A stretch of DNA of 64,000 nucleotides, taken from Actinomycetes bacterium (lineage in GTDB: Bacteria > Actinomycetota > Actinomycetes > Actinomycetales > Microbacteriaceae). Within the stretch, counting starts at the first letter, position 1, and each line of letters starts with the position of its first letter. The notes beneath the pieces were generated by a model that was given only the letters and a program-made list of their open reading frames with translations, searched no databases and was not told the origin of the DNA. Positions 48,345-58,824 of this stretch are shown piece by piece. The translations under genes and the position numbers were made by a program. Location of the stretch: positions 1 to 64,000 of the forward strand of contig JAKOTS010000095.1 in the NCBI GenBank assembly GCA_029777095.1. The letters are read 5' to 3'.

Positions 48345-48412
48345 CATCTGGGTACCGAGGAGTTTGCGGTGAGTACAGGCGCCGCTGTCGAAGAACGTCG
48401 TAGGCTTGCCGC

Positions 48413-49678
48413 GTGAGCACCGACGCTTCCTTTCTCGACCTGAACGCCCCCGTCGCGTCATCGTCTGTCTCCATGCCCTGGCGCGACCCCGCGTCGTACT
48501 GGGGCGGGATGACCCGCGCGATCGATGGGCACGACGGCGCGGTCGCCGCGATCAACCTTGCGGCGCTCCGCTACAACGCGCACGACCTCGTCGTGCGCGC
48601 CGCGGGCACGCCAATTCGTGTTGCGAGCAAGTCGATCCGCATCCGCGCGGTTGCTGATGCCGTGCTCGCGTTGCCCGGATTTGCCGGGATTCTTGCCTTC
48701 ACCCTGCCCGAGGCGCTGTGGCTGGCGAGCCACGGTCGCGGCGACATCGTGCTCGGCTATCCGAGCGTCGACTCACAGGCCCTGGCCGCCCTCGCGGCCG
48801 ATCCCGAGGCAGCGGCGCGCATCACATTGATGGTCGATGACACGGCGCAGCTCGACGCGGTCGACGCCGTTGTTGCGCCCAGCGCGCGGCCGCGCATCCG
48901 GGTCGCAATCGATGCCGACGCCTCCTGGCGCGCCCCTGGTCTCGGGAACGTGGGTGTGCGTCGCTCACCCGTGCACACCCCGAGCGAAGTGGTGGCGCTG
49001 GCACAGAAGATTGCCGCCCGACCGGGCTTCACGCTCGTCGGGCTCATGATGTACGAGGCACAGATCGCTGGCCAGACCGATAACGTGCGCGGCGCCGCGG
49101 CCGAAAACGCGCTGATGCGCTGGATGAAGCGCCGTTCGATCGCAGAGCTTGCTGATCGCCGTGGCGCGATCGTTGCGGGGGTGCGCGAGGTCGCACCGCT
49201 CGAGTTTGTGAACGCGGGTGGTACCGGCTCGATCGAATCGTCGGCGGCCGACGCGGCGGTGACCGAGGTGACGGCGGGCAGCGGCATCCTGGCGGGCCAC
49301 CTCTTCGACAGTTACGAGGCGTTCGACCTCGCACCCGCGGCAGCATTTTCGATGCAGGTGGTGCGAAAGCCCACCGACGGCATCGCGACAATTCTGGGTG
49401 GGGGATGGATCGCCTCCGGCCCGCCGGCGGCGTCACGTCAGCCGCTGCCCGTATGGCCGGCCGGCCTGCACACCCTTGGCCGGGAGGGCGCCGGCGAGGT
49501 GCAGACACCGCTGGAAGGCGACGCGGCGCGAGCGCTCCGCGTGGGCGATCGCGTGTGGCTGCGGCATTCGAAGAGCGGCGAGCTCTCCGAGCGGGTCAAC
49601 GAGTTTCAGGTGGTTGACGGCGATCGTGTGGTGGCGACCCTGCCGACCTATCGCGGCGAAGGAAAGGCGTTCCTGTGA
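48413..49678 (+). CDS. Amino acid deaminase/aldolase, alanine racemase/D-threonine aldolase-like fold
   Basis: PIRVASKSIRIRAVADAVLALPGFAGILAFTLPEALWLA. Confidence 0.8.
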   Translation: MSTDASFLDLNAPVASSSVSMPWRDPASYWGGMTRAIDGHDGAVAAINLAALRYNAHDLVVRAAGTPIRVASKSIRIRAVADAVLALPGFAGILAFTLPEALWLASHGRGDIVLGYPSVDSQALAALAADPEAAARITLMVDDTAQLDAVDAVVAPSARPRIRVAIDADASWRAPGLGNVGVRRSPVHTPSEVVALAQKIAARPGFTLVGLMMYEAQIAGQTDNVRGAAAENALMRWMKRRSIAELADRRGAIVAGVREVAPLEFVNAGGTGSIESSAADAAVTEVTAGSGILAGHLFDSYEAFDLAPAAAFSMQVVRKPTDGIATILGGGWIASGPPAASRQPLPVWPAGLHTLGREGAGEVQTPLEGDAARALRVGDRVWLRHSKSGELSERVNEFQVVDGDRVVATLPTYRGEGKAFL

Positions 49679-51033
49679 CCAGGATCGGCGGTAAGTGGGA
49701 AAACTGGGGGCGCTCGGTGCGCGTTCGGCCGGTGCGTATCGAGCGGCCGAGCAGTGTCGAGGCGGTCCAGCGCGCCGTCGTGTCGGCGGCGCGGAGCAAC
49801 CTGCGCGTGAAGGCCGTGGGCGCCGGCCACAGTTTCACCGGCATCGCCGTCGCACCCGACGTGCTGCTCGACCTGAGCGACCTCCACGGTGTGCTCGACG
49901 TTGACCGTGAGCGCATGCGGGTGCGGCTGTTTGCCGGCACCCGGCTGCACCAGATCCCGGGGCTCCTGCGGCCCTACGGCCTGGCCATGCAAAACCTCGG
50001 TGACATCGATCGCCAGTCAATTACCGGCGCGACCTCCACCGGCACGCACGGCACGGGCGCAACGTTCGGCGGCATCTCGACGCAGATCGTCGGCGCGACG
50101 TTCGTCGATGCCGAGGGCGAGTTGCACAGCGTCGGCGACACGCTCGCTGGTGGCGATACCGGCGGCCCCGGCGCCGCCGGCCACGTGGAGAACCCCGACC
50201 TCTTGCCCGCACTCGCCCTCGGGCTCGGCGCGCTCGGCATCATCGTCGACATCACGATCCAGTGCGTGCCCGCCTTCATCTTGCACGCGCTCGAGTGCCC
50301 CGAACCGCTCGACGCCCTGCTGGCAGAGCTTCCCGCGCGCGCCGCGGCCGCCGATCACTTCGAGTTCTACTGGTTTCCGCACACCGACGTCGCGCTCACA
50401 AAAACCGACACGAGGCTTCCCGCTGACGCCCCGCGCGTGCCCCTCTCGCGGCTCGGCAAGTGGGTCGACGAAACACTGCTTGCCAACGGCGCGTACCGCG
50501 TGGTGTGCGCGGTCGGTGCCGTGATCCCCGCGCTCATCCCGTCGTTCGCACGCTTGGCCACCCGGGCCACCGGCAATCGTGAATACACCGATGTTTCGCA
50601 TCGCGTGCTCACCCAGCGCCGCACGGTGCGCTTTCGCGAGATGGAGTACGCGCTCCCGGTCGAAAACGTGGTGCCAGCGTTCAATGAACTTCGCGCGCTC
50701 ATCGCCGAGCGCGGCTGGCGCATCTCGTTTCCGGTCGAGGTGCGGTTCGCGGCATCCGATGATCTTTGGCTCTCAACCGCGCACGGACGCGAGTCGGCCT
50801 ATATCGCCGTGCACCGTTATCACCGCGAGAATCCGACCGAGTATTTTCACGCCGTCGAGCGCATCATGTTGGCGCACGGCGGGCGTCCGCACTGGGGCAA
50901 GATGCATACGTTGGATGCCTCGCAGCTCGCCGAGCTGTATCCACGCTTCGCTGAGTTTGTCGCGCTGCGAGATCGCCTCGACCCGCATCGCCGATTCACC
51001 AACACGTATCTCGACCGGGTGCTCGGGCCGTAA
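49675..51033 (+). CDS. FAD-linked D-arabinono-1,4-lactone oxidase
   Basis: VKAVGAGHSFTGIAVAPDVLLDLS; TGATSTGTHGTGATFGGI; HWGKMHTLDASQLAELYPRFAEF. Confidence 0.9.
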   Translation: MTRIGGKWENWGRSVRVRPVRIERPSSVEAVQRAVVSAARSNLRVKAVGAGHSFTGIAVAPDVLLDLSDLHGVLDVDRERMRVRLFAGTRLHQIPGLLRPYGLAMQNLGDIDRQSITGATSTGTHGTGATFGGISTQIVGATFVDAEGELHSVGDTLAGGDTGGPGAAGHVENPDLLPALALGLGALGIIVDITIQCVPAFILHALECPEPLDALLAELPARAAAADHFEFYWFPHTDVALTKTDTRLPADAPRVPLSRLGKWVDETLLANGAYRVVCAVGAVIPALIPSFARLATRATGNREYTDVSHRVLTQRRTVRFREMEYALPVENVVPAFNELRALIAERGWRISFPVEVRFAASDDLWLSTAHGRESAYIAVHRYHRENPTEYFHAVERIMLAHGGRPHWGKMHTLDASQLAELYPRFAEFVALRDRLDPHRRFTNTYLDRVLGP

Positions 51034-51227
51034 CGAGGCCGCCGTGAAGACGTCGCGAGGCCTCTGTGAAGACGCCGCGAAGGCGTCGCGCGAAGCCCCC
51101 TCGCGCCCGCAGCCGGGCCCCGAGAACCCCCGCGCGGTCGCTGTGAGTCGGCAGGGCGTCCAGGGTCGCCCCGGGGCGCGCGGCTACAATGAAAAGACCG
51201 TCGTTTGAGTGTTGGCAGGAGAGCCGT

Positions 51228-51800
51228 ATGCCCTGGGAGTGGATCGTCCCCGCTGTGATCGTGGTCGCGCTTGTCGTGATCTTTGGCATCTACCTCTGGG
51301 CGACGTACAACTCGCTTGTGCAGTTGAACGTGCGCGTCGAAGAGGCGTGGAGCGACATCACGGTGCAGCTGAAGCGCCGCGCCGACCTCATTCCAAACCT
51401 CGTCGACACCGTCAAGGGCTACGCTGCCCACGAAAAGACGGTCTTCGAGAACGTGACTCGGGCACGCGCCGAGACGCTCGCGGCGCAAGGCCCGGTCGAT
51501 TCCGGTGTCGCTGAGGGCCACATGCAGCAGGCCTTGAAGAGCCTGTTTGCGGTCTCGGAGGGCTACCCGCAGCTGCTCGCAAGCCAGAATTACCTCCACC
51601 TGCAGCAGCAGCTCGTCGACACCGAAGACAAAGTGCAGGCATCGCGACGCTTCTATAACGGTGGCGTGCGCGAGCTGAACACCAAGATCAAGAGCTTCCC
51701 GAACAACCTCTTCGCCCGCGGCCTCGGCTTCAACGAGCGCGAGTTCTTCGAGGTCGTTGGCGGCGCCGCAATCGCCGAACCGCCGCGGGTGCAGTTCTAG
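51228..51800 (+). CDS. LemA family protein
   Basis: ATYNSLVQLNVRVEEAWSDITVQLKRRADLIPNLVDTVKGYAAHEKTVFENVTRARA. Confidence 0.95.
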   Translation: MPWEWIVPAVIVVALVVIFGIYLWATYNSLVQLNVRVEEAWSDITVQLKRRADLIPNLVDTVKGYAAHEKTVFENVTRARAETLAAQGPVDSGVAEGHMQQALKSLFAVSEGYPQLLASQNYLHLQQQLVDTEDKVQASRRFYNGGVRELNTKIKSFPNNLFARGLGFNEREFFEVVGGAAIAEPPRVQF

Positions 51801-51865
51801 CGAGCAAGCAAGCAAGCGAGCACCATCGTCGCCGTCGGCAATTGACGGGGTGGACGCGGCAGCGG

Positions 51866-52879
51866 TCACCACACTTCGAGCGTGAGCGCGTCGATCGTGA
51901 AGCCCACGCTGCCGCGCAGGGCCCATTCGCTGTCGCGATAGGTGAAGGATGCCGCGCCCCCGCCATCGTCCACGCCCACAGCCGTGGCAACCAGCGTGCC
52001 GCCCGTCGCCGCGAATCCGCTGCCATCCGGCGCGAGTGCGAGCGTGGGGGCCTTGTCGATCCGGAACGTCAGCCGCGTGAGCGATGCGAGATCGGCCGCC
52101 CACGGCACGCGGATGCCGCAGTCCAGGGGCACCGCCGTCGCCGGCGCGGTGCACGCGGCGAGGTACGTGGCGAGCTGTGCATCGGCGGCTGTCAGCGCGG
52201 CGGCGCCAAGGGTCGGCTGCAGCGCGACATTCAGCGATTCCGCCCCCGTCGCAACAACCTCCTGGGCGCCTTCGAGCAGCCCCGCAGGGGCGGCCGTGAC
52301 CTCATAGACGCCGGGGAGGAGCGCCACGGTCGCCGCGTGGGTGGCGGCTTTGGTTTCGGTCTCGGTCCCGGTCCCGGCAGCGGTGGCGGCGTCGGCGCCA
52401 GCAGCAGCAGCGTCGTCGAACGGCACCGCAACGTCACCAATCTCGATGCCCGCACCCATCGTGCTCGTCGCGCGGAGCGTGGTGGCAGGCGCGTCGGTGA
52501 CGAGCCACGCGCCCGAGCGATTCGAGAGCGTCATGGTGACGCTGTGTTGCGTGGCGGCGAGGGTGAATGTGGCGGTGGCCGTGGCATCCGTGCCCGCTTC
52601 GGTGATCGTTTCTACGCGTGCCGCAGAGATCCACTCGGTCGCGTCGTCGAGGGCGCCGAACTCGACAGCGGTCTCACCCGCAGCCTGCGGCGCGCTGAGA
52701 GCGGATGCCGCGACCCCATCGCCCCGCTCGAGCGCCGCCAGGTACGCGCCCGCCGTCTCGGCCGCACCGCTCGGCCGCGAGATGAACGACCAGGCGACGA
52801 ACCCGCCGACGATGGCGACGATCGCGACAACGGCCGCGGCGACGATGGCGGAGGTCCGGCGCTGCGGCTTGCGCGTCAT
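51866..52879 (-). CDS. Hypothetical membrane-anchored protein
   Basis: N-terminal TM SAIVAAAVVAIVAIVGGFVAWSF; long extracellular region. Confidence 0.7.
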   Translation of the reverse strand: MTRKPQRRTSAIVAAAVVAIVAIVGGFVAWSFISRPSGAAETAGAYLAALERGDGVAASALSAPQAAGETAVEFGALDDATEWISAARVETITEAGTDATATATFTLAATQHSVTMTLSNRSGAWLVTDAPATTLRATSTMGAGIEIGDVAVPFDDAAAAGADAATAAGTGTETETKAATHAATVALLPGVYEVTAAPAGLLEGAQEVVATGAESLNVALQPTLGAAALTAADAQLATYLAACTAPATAVPLDCGIRVPWAADLASLTRLTFRIDKAPTLALAPDGSGFAATGGTLVATAVGVDDGGGAASFTYRDSEWALRGSVGFTIDALTLEVW

Positions 52880-54120
52880 CAGGCGCGTCCGTCGTGGCGG
52901 GTGGCGCGCTGCATTTCGCGAGCGAGGTCGTCGACGGCGCTGCCGCGCGAGCCGATCGACACGTGCTCGAGCCCGCGCCACGTGGCGGCCTCGTCGAGCA
53001 CGGCGCCGAGACGAGTCGCGGCGCCGGCGGGGGCATCCGGCTCCTCCCACCACGCCGACTGCACGAGCAGCGTCGAACGCTGCCGGTCGGCCTTGAGATC
53101 GACCCGGCCCACGAGACGATCATCCTGCAAGACCGGCAGCGAGTAGTAGCCGAACTGGCGCTTGTGCTCGGGGGTGTAGATCTCGATTCGGTAGTGAAAG
53201 TCGAAGAGGCGCTCGGCGCGTTCGCGAAACCACACCACCGGATCGAACGGCGTCAAGATTGTGGATGCGCGCACGGCGCGGGGGAGCACAGCGTCGCGGT
53301 GTAGCCAAGCGGGCAGCGCGCGGCCGTTTTTCTCCCACCCGTCGACGAACACCGGCAGGAGCTCGCCCGCGTCGACGAGTTCGCCGATCGCGGCGGCGAC
53401 GCCGGGCCGGTCTCGCAGGCGGTAGTAGTCGGCGAAGTCGGCCGCCGTGCCCACGCCGTAGGCCGTGGCGGCGCGCCGGATCAGCTCGCGGATCGCGTCG
53501 TCGCGCGAGACTGGGCGTGCCAAGACATCGGCGGGAATGACCTGTTCGGCAAGCGCGTAGCGGCGCTCGAATCCGCGCCGTTCGATGACGGCAACCTCGC
53601 CGAAGAGCCAGAGGTACTCGAGTGATTTCTTGACGACGTTCCAGTCCCACCAGGGACCTCGCGGCCCCGAGGTGGCGTCGTGTTCGATCTCTGCCGGGCG
53701 GAGGGGTCCGCGGGCCGCGAGCTCTGCTCGTACCCAGTCAACCGTGGCCGCGTTTTGAAGAAACCAGCCCTCGGGGTTGCTCCCGTATTTGGCGCGGTTG
53801 TCGTCCATTCTGAATCGAAAGAGCGCCCAGTCGGCCGTCGGAATGAATGTCGCCATGTGTGCCCAGTACTCGACGTACGGACCGTCGGGCTCGAAGAAGA
53901 GGGTGTCGAGCGCGCCGATGTCGTAGGGGCCGAGCCGCGAGAAGAACGGCATGTAGTGGCTGCGCGCGAACACGTTGACCGAGTCGATTTGGGTGACGCC
54001 CATGCGCCCGATCGTGTCGTGCAGGTGCCGGCTGGTGGGTGTGCCGGGGCGTGGGCGGGCAAAGCCCTGCGCGGCCAGGGCAATGCGGCGGGCTTCTTGC
54101 CCGCTGAGCGAGGACTTCAT
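52879..54120 (-). CDS. Winged-helix protein of the YcaQ (crosslink repair DNA glycosylase-like) family
   Basis: QIDSVNVFARSHYMPFFSRLGPYD ... YVEYWAHMATFIP. Confidence 0.9.
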   Translation of the reverse strand: MKSSLSGQEARRIALAAQGFARPRPGTPTSRHLHDTIGRMGVTQIDSVNVFARSHYMPFFSRLGPYDIGALDTLFFEPDGPYVEYWAHMATFIPTADWALFRFRMDDNRAKYGSNPEGWFLQNAATVDWVRAELAARGPLRPAEIEHDATSGPRGPWWDWNVVKKSLEYLWLFGEVAVIERRGFERRYALAEQVIPADVLARPVSRDDAIRELIRRAATAYGVGTAADFADYYRLRDRPGVAAAIGELVDAGELLPVFVDGWEKNGRALPAWLHRDAVLPRAVRASTILTPFDPVVWFRERAERLFDFHYRIEIYTPEHKRQFGYYSLPVLQDDRLVGRVDLKADRQRSTLLVQSAWWEEPDAPAGAATRLGAVLDEAATWRGLEHVSIGSRGSAVDDLAREMQRATRHDGRA

Positions 54121-54190
54121 CGGCGCCAGCCTAGCCGTGCCGCCCGCGCGGCCGGGATGTGGTTTGGCGCTCGACGTTTAGACTGGGCGA

Positions 54191-55456
54191 ATGGACCCCG
54201 AGCTCGAGCCCACGCGATCCGGCCGCTTCGGTCGTCGCCGCCGCAAGCCTGTGGCATCCGAGGTGCGCAAGCCTGGCACCCCGCAAGCCCCGGAGGTGCC
54301 TCGTGCCCTCCGCACCGCGGCCGCATATTCGTGGCGAATGCTCATCGTCGCTGCGGCCATCGGCGTCGCGATCTGGCTCGTCATCCAGCTCAAGTTCCTC
54401 GTGATCCCACTCCTCGTGGGCATCCTGATTTCGGCGCTACTTTTTCCTGTTTTCTCGTGGATGCTTCGCCGCAATGCTCCCCGCTGGCTCGCGATCGTCG
54501 TCTCACTTGTCGGCACCATCGCGATCGTGGGTGGCCTGCTGTGGCTCGTGGTGTTCCAGGTCTCAAACGAGTGGGAATCCGTACAGAAGCGCACGCTCGA
54601 ATCGATGGACCGACTGCGCGAATCGCTCATGAACGGCCCGTTCCAGGTCACTGCCGAGCAGATCGACTCGTGGTTGAGCATGGCCGTCTCGCTCATCCAA
54701 GAGCAAACCGACCTGCTGCTCTCGGGTGCCCTCGCAGTGGGCTCGACCCTCGGTCATGTTTTTACCGGTGGCCTGCTCGCCTTCTTCATCCTGCTGTGCA
54801 TCCTGGCCGACGGCGCCGGGATTTGGCGCTGGACCGTGCGCTTGTTCCCACGCACCGCACGCACCGCGGTCGATGGTGCCGGGCGAGCGGGGTGGGCCAC
54901 GGTCGTCAACTACGCCCGCACCCAGCTGCTCGTTGCGACGATCGATGCGATCGGCATCGGCCTCGGAGCCTTCCTGCTTGGCGTGCCGCTCGCGCTTCCC
55001 GTCGCGGTGCTCGTCTTCCTCGGCGCGTTCGTGCCGATCGTCGGTGCGGTTGTCACGGGCGCGCTCGCGGTGTTCCTCGCCCTCGTCTACAACGGGCCGC
55101 TCATCGCCCTGTGGATGCTGATCGTCGTGCTCGGCGTCCAGCAGATCGAGGGGCACGTGTTGCAGCCCTTGTTGATGGGTTCGGCCGTCAAGGTGCACCC
55201 CCTCGCGGTTGTGCTCGTTGTGGCCGGTGGCGCGATGATCGCTGGCATCCCGGGCGCGCTCTTTGCGGTGCCGCTGGCCGCCTTCGTCAACGTCGCGTGG
55301 CTCTTTGTGAGCTCTGGGGGTTGGCGCGAGGGCGCGCCACCTGACAGCGTCGACCTCATCTGGCGCACGGTGCCAGGCGAACGCCAACGTTTGCACCGGG
55401 CACCCGAGCCCGCCGCGAACGAGGCAACAGCAATCTCTGAGAGGACTCCACTGTGA
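54191..55456 (+). CDS. AI-2E family transporter
   Basis: Multi-TM; GAFVPIVGAVVTGALAVFLAL ... EGHVLQPLLMGSAVKVHPL. Confidence 0.92.
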   Translation: MDPELEPTRSGRFGRRRRKPVASEVRKPGTPQAPEVPRALRTAAAYSWRMLIVAAAIGVAIWLVIQLKFLVIPLLVGILISALLFPVFSWMLRRNAPRWLAIVVSLVGTIAIVGGLLWLVVFQVSNEWESVQKRTLESMDRLRESLMNGPFQVTAEQIDSWLSMAVSLIQEQTDLLLSGALAVGSTLGHVFTGGLLAFFILLCILADGAGIWRWTVRLFPRTARTAVDGAGRAGWATVVNYARTQLLVATIDAIGIGLGAFLLGVPLALPVAVLVFLGAFVPIVGAVVTGALAVFLALVYNGPLIALWMLIVVLGVQQIEGHVLQPLLMGSAVKVHPLAVVLVVAGGAMIAGIPGALFAVPLAAFVNVAWLFVSSGGWREGAPPDSVDLIWRTVPGERQRLHRAPEPAANEATAISERTPL

Positions 55457-56685
55457 CGGATGCTCGCCCCACCCTTGGCGACTATGAGCACGCGGCGGAG
55501 GTGCTCACCGGCGTGCTCTCGACCACCCCGCTGGTTGAAACCCAGGCGCTGAGCGATGTGCTTGGCGCTCCCGTGTTCTTGAAGCTTGAGAACCTCCAGC
55601 GCACGGGGTCGTTCAAGATTCGCGGCTCGTCGTACCTGATGTCGCGGTTGACCGCCGAGGAGCGGGCGCGCGGCGTCGTCGCAGCCTCCGCAGGCAACCA
55701 TGCGCAGGGCGTTGCCCTTGCGGCGCGCGAACTCGGCATCCACGCGACAATCTTCATGCCGCTCGGCGTGCCGGTGCCGAAACTGCTCGCCACACGCGGG
55801 TACGGGGCCGAGGTCATCCTTCAGGGCCCGACAGTTGAGTTGCCGCTCCAGCTCGCGGCCGAGTTCGCGAAAGAAACGGGCGCGGTGCTTGTGCACCCGT
55901 TCGACCACATCGACGTGATTACTGGCCAGGGCACCCTCGGGCTTGAACTTTTCGAAGAGCGCCCCGACGTCGACACCGTGCTCGTGCCGATCGGTGGGGG
56001 AGGCCTGATCGCTGGCGTAGCCGGTGCGATCAAGGCGAAAGCCGCCCAGGCCGGCCGCACTGTGCGGGTCATCGGTGTGCAGGCAGCCAACTCGGCCGCC
56101 TACCCGGAATCGTTGGCCGCAGGGCATCCGAGCACGGTTGCGACGCGCCCCACGATTGCCGATGGCATCGCGGTGGCACGGCCGGGTGACGTGCCCTTCG
56201 CGATGATCCGTGACCTGGTTGACGAGGTCGTCACGGTCAGCGAAGACGACATCGCCCGCGCACTGCTGTTGCTGCTCGAGCGCGCGAAGCTCGTGGTCGA
56301 GCCCGCGGGTGCCGTTGGCGTCGCCGCAATTCTGGCGGGCAAGGTTGCCCCCACAGGGCCGACAGTTGTCGTGCTCTCTGGCGGCAACATCGACCCGCTG
56401 CTCATGCAGCGTGTGATCTCACAGGGGCTGTCGGCCTCGGGCCGTTACTTCACGGTCCGCATCCCGCTGCCAGATCGCCCCGGTCAGTTGGCGCGGGTGT
56501 CGGAGCTCATCGCGGAGGCGCACGCGAACGTCATCGAGGTTATGCATACCCGCCACGGCCAGGGGTTGCTCATCAGCGAAGTGATCCTGCAGGTGAGCGT
56601 CGAGACGCGCGGCGAAGAACACCGCGCACAGGTGCTCGCCACGCTCGAAGCAGCGGGCTACGCACCGGTGGTCGTGCCGGAGTAA
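55453..56685 (+). CDS. ilvA: Threonine ammonia-lyase (biosynthetic/catabolic)
   Basis: LKLENLQRTGSFKIRGSSY; AASAGNHAQGVALAAR; C-terminal ACT-like region. Confidence 0.93.
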   Translation: MTDARPTLGDYEHAAEVLTGVLSTTPLVETQALSDVLGAPVFLKLENLQRTGSFKIRGSSYLMSRLTAEERARGVVAASAGNHAQGVALAARELGIHATIFMPLGVPVPKLLATRGYGAEVILQGPTVELPLQLAAEFAKETGAVLVHPFDHIDVITGQGTLGLELFEERPDVDTVLVPIGGGGLIAGVAGAIKAKAAQAGRTVRVIGVQAANSAAYPESLAAGHPSTVATRPTIADGIAVARPGDVPFAMIRDLVDEVVTVSEDDIARALLLLLERAKLVVEPAGAVGVAAILAGKVAPTGPTVVVLSGGNIDPLLMQRVISQGLSASGRYFTVRIPLPDRPGQLARVSELIAEAHANVIEVMHTRHGQGLLISEVILQVSVETRGEEHRAQVLATLEAAGYAPVVVPE

Positions 56686-56712
56686 CTTGCCCGAGCAGGC
56701 GGGCGGCGCGGG

Positions 56713-57201
56713 CTATTGGCCCGTGTAGGTTTCGACCTTGATGATCTCAACGGGGATTTCGCGACCGTTGGGGGCAACATAGCTGGTGGCCGCACCCTCG
56801 GTGAGCCCCAGAATTGCTGCGCCGAGCGGGCTCGCCTCGCTGTACACATCGATGTCGGAGTCGACTGCGATCTCGCGGTTCCCGAGGAGGAAGACCTCTT
56901 CGCCACCGGCAACGTTTGCGGTGATGACGGTGCCCGATTCGACGATGCCCCGGCTCTGCGGTGCCTCGCTCACCGTGGCATTCTTCAGCAGGTACTGGAG
57001 GGTGCGAATGCGCGCCTCCTGCTTGCCCTGCTCGTCTTTCGCGGCGTGGTATCCGCCGTTTTCCTTAAGGTCGCCTTCTTCGCGTGCAGACTCAATGCGC
57101 TTCGCGATGTCTTCGCGACCGCGGCCAGAGAGGTGCTCGAGCTCAGCATTGAGCCGATCGAAGGCGTCCTGCGTAAGGAAGGTCTCGGGGCTGTTAGACA
57201 C
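56713..57201 (-). CDS. greA: Transcription elongation factor GreA
   Basis: AREEGDLKENGGYHAAKDEQGKQEARI. Confidence 0.95.
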   Translation of the reverse strand: MSNSPETFLTQDAFDRLNAELEHLSGRGREDIAKRIESAREEGDLKENGGYHAAKDEQGKQEARIRTLQYLLKNATVSEAPQSRGIVESGTVITANVAGGEEVFLLGNREIAVDSDIDVYSEASPLGAAILGLTEGAATSYVAPNGREIPVEIIKVETYTGQ

Positions 57202-57237
57202 AGATCGCTCCTTGAAAATTCGGGTTGACCCGCTAGT

Positions 57238-57633
57238 TTATGTGACCCAGCACGAGTTCACCAAACCGGTGGTCGCCTCGCCCACCGTGGGAATTGTCTC
57301 GGTGTAAGCCTGGGCATGACTGGTGAACGGGGGATACACCACCACGCGCCATCCCACGATCCCGAAGTCTTCATCGAGGGCCTTGATGGCGCAGGTGATC
57401 GAAGCGCCAACCGGTGCCGTGACCTGGAATGAGACCGTCACGGAGTGTTCGTCAGAGATGGTGAACGCCGTGTCGTCGGCGCGCACAGAGTTGTTCGCAT
57501 CGGCGAAGATGCCCCAGGCGAACCACACGATGGCGCTCACCGACACGATGGCCACCGTGATCCACCACGCTCGCACCTTGCCGGGGCTGCGGGTGCGCCC
57601 GTAACGGTCGTCGAGGTCTGCGGTCGTGGTCAT
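57238..57633 (-). CDS. DUF4307-like membrane protein
   Basis: DLDDRYGRTRSPGKVRAWW, one TM; adjacent to greA as common in Actinobacteria. Confidence 0.75.
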   Translation of the reverse strand: MTTTADLDDRYGRTRSPGKVRAWWITVAIVSVSAIVWFAWGIFADANNSVRADDTAFTISDEHSVTVSFQVTAPVGASITCAIKALDEDFGIVGWRVVVYPPFTSHAQAYTETIPTVGEATTGLVNSCWVT

Positions 57634-57706
57634 CACATGTCTTTCGTGGCCGGTTAGTCTTAGTTCAAGGCTATGCGCTTTTGCGCGGATTCGAGGACAC
57701 CCACCA

Positions 57707-58030
57707 ATGCACGCCGCTTCTGCCCTCATTTGGGCGGCCGTCACGACTCCCGACCCCATGCCGAGCCCGTCATGGACCGCGCCGCCGCCCGAACTGGTGA
57801 CTCCCGGGCCCGCCGGCTTCATTGTGATCGCGCTCCTCGCCGTCGCGCTCGTGTTCCTCGCCGCAGACATGCTGCGCCGTGTGCGCCGGGCCCGCTACCG
57901 CGACGAGGCGAACGCAACGCTCGACGCCGAGCAGGCGGCCGCTGAAGCCGCAGCGCAGGGCGACGCCGCGGCCGAGGCATCCGCCGTCGACGACCAAGAC
58001 ATCGACCCGGCGGACGACGACCGAAAGTAG
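57707..58030 (+). CDS. Small membrane protein
   Basis: ORF with TM GFIVIALLAVALVFLAADM. Confidence 0.6.
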   Translation: MHAASALIWAAVTTPDPMPSPSWTAPPPELVTPGPAGFIVIALLAVALVFLAADMLRRVRRARYRDEANATLDAEQAAAEAAAQGDAAAEASAVDDQDIDPADDDRK

Positions 58031-58042
58031 TTCGGGCGGGCC

Positions 58043-58750
58043 TTAGCCCAGGTTGTAGGCGGGGTGCAGCGAAATGAGCAGGCACGCCGTCCAGTGGCAC
58101 AGGAACGCGATGACCGTGCAGACGTGGAAGATTTCGTGGAATCCGAATTTTCCGGGCCACGGATTGGGCTTCTTGAGCGCGTAGATGATCGCGCCACCCG
58201 TGTAGAAGAGGCCGCCCGCGATCACCAGCAGCATCATCGTGGGGTTGGCGGCGAAAAGCGCGGGCATGTACATGACCGCCGCCCAGCCGAGCAAAAGATA
58301 GAGCGCCACGTAGAGCCAGCGTGGCGCGCCGGTCCAGAAAACACGGAACAGGATGCCGATGACCGTGCCGCCCCACACGAGCGCGAGCAACAGCGTGCCC
58401 TGCGCGGGAGGGAGCGCCAGCACCGCGAGTGGCGTGTACGTGCCGGCGATGAGCAGGAAGATATTCGCGTGGTCGATGCGCTTCAGAGTGAGCTTGGTTT
58501 TCGGGCTCCAGTTGAAGCGGTGATAGACCGCAGACATCCCAAAGAGCAAGAGCGACGTCAATGTGAACACCGCGGCGGCCCATTTTGCCGGGGCGCCCTG
58601 CGCCAGCACGATCAGCACGATACCGGCGGCGAGCGCGATCGGCGTCACGCCGGCGTGGATCCAGCCGCGCCAGGTGGGCTTTATCTCGATGTTCGCGTCT
58701 GCCTCTGCAGCCTCGATGAGGGGGAGCTGCGGCAACTCGGGTGCGCTCAT
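58043..58750 (-). CDS. Hemolysin III / PAQR (TrhA-like) family protein
   Basis: SAVYHRFNWSPKTKLTLKRIDHANIFLLIAGTYTPLA; HEIFHVCTVIAFLCHW. Confidence 0.93.
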   Translation of the reverse strand: MSAPELPQLPLIEAAEADANIEIKPTWRGWIHAGVTPIALAAGIVLIVLAQGAPAKWAAAVFTLTSLLLFGMSAVYHRFNWSPKTKLTLKRIDHANIFLLIAGTYTPLAVLALPPAQGTLLLALVWGGTVIGILFRVFWTGAPRWLYVALYLLLGWAAVMYMPALFAANPTMMLLVIAGGLFYTGGAIIYALKKPNPWPGKFGFHEIFHVCTVIAFLCHWTACLLISLHPAYNLG

Positions 58751-58824
58751 AGTTCAAGCGTACTCGTGCCCACATGCCGGGTGAGCTCGCAGGTTTCTTG
58801 CCGGCGAGGCACTAGCGTGGGACT

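Noticed and set aside
51797-51823. AAGC/GAGC tetranucleotide repeat after lemA
   Set aside because: Short, imperfect simple repeat with no further support.
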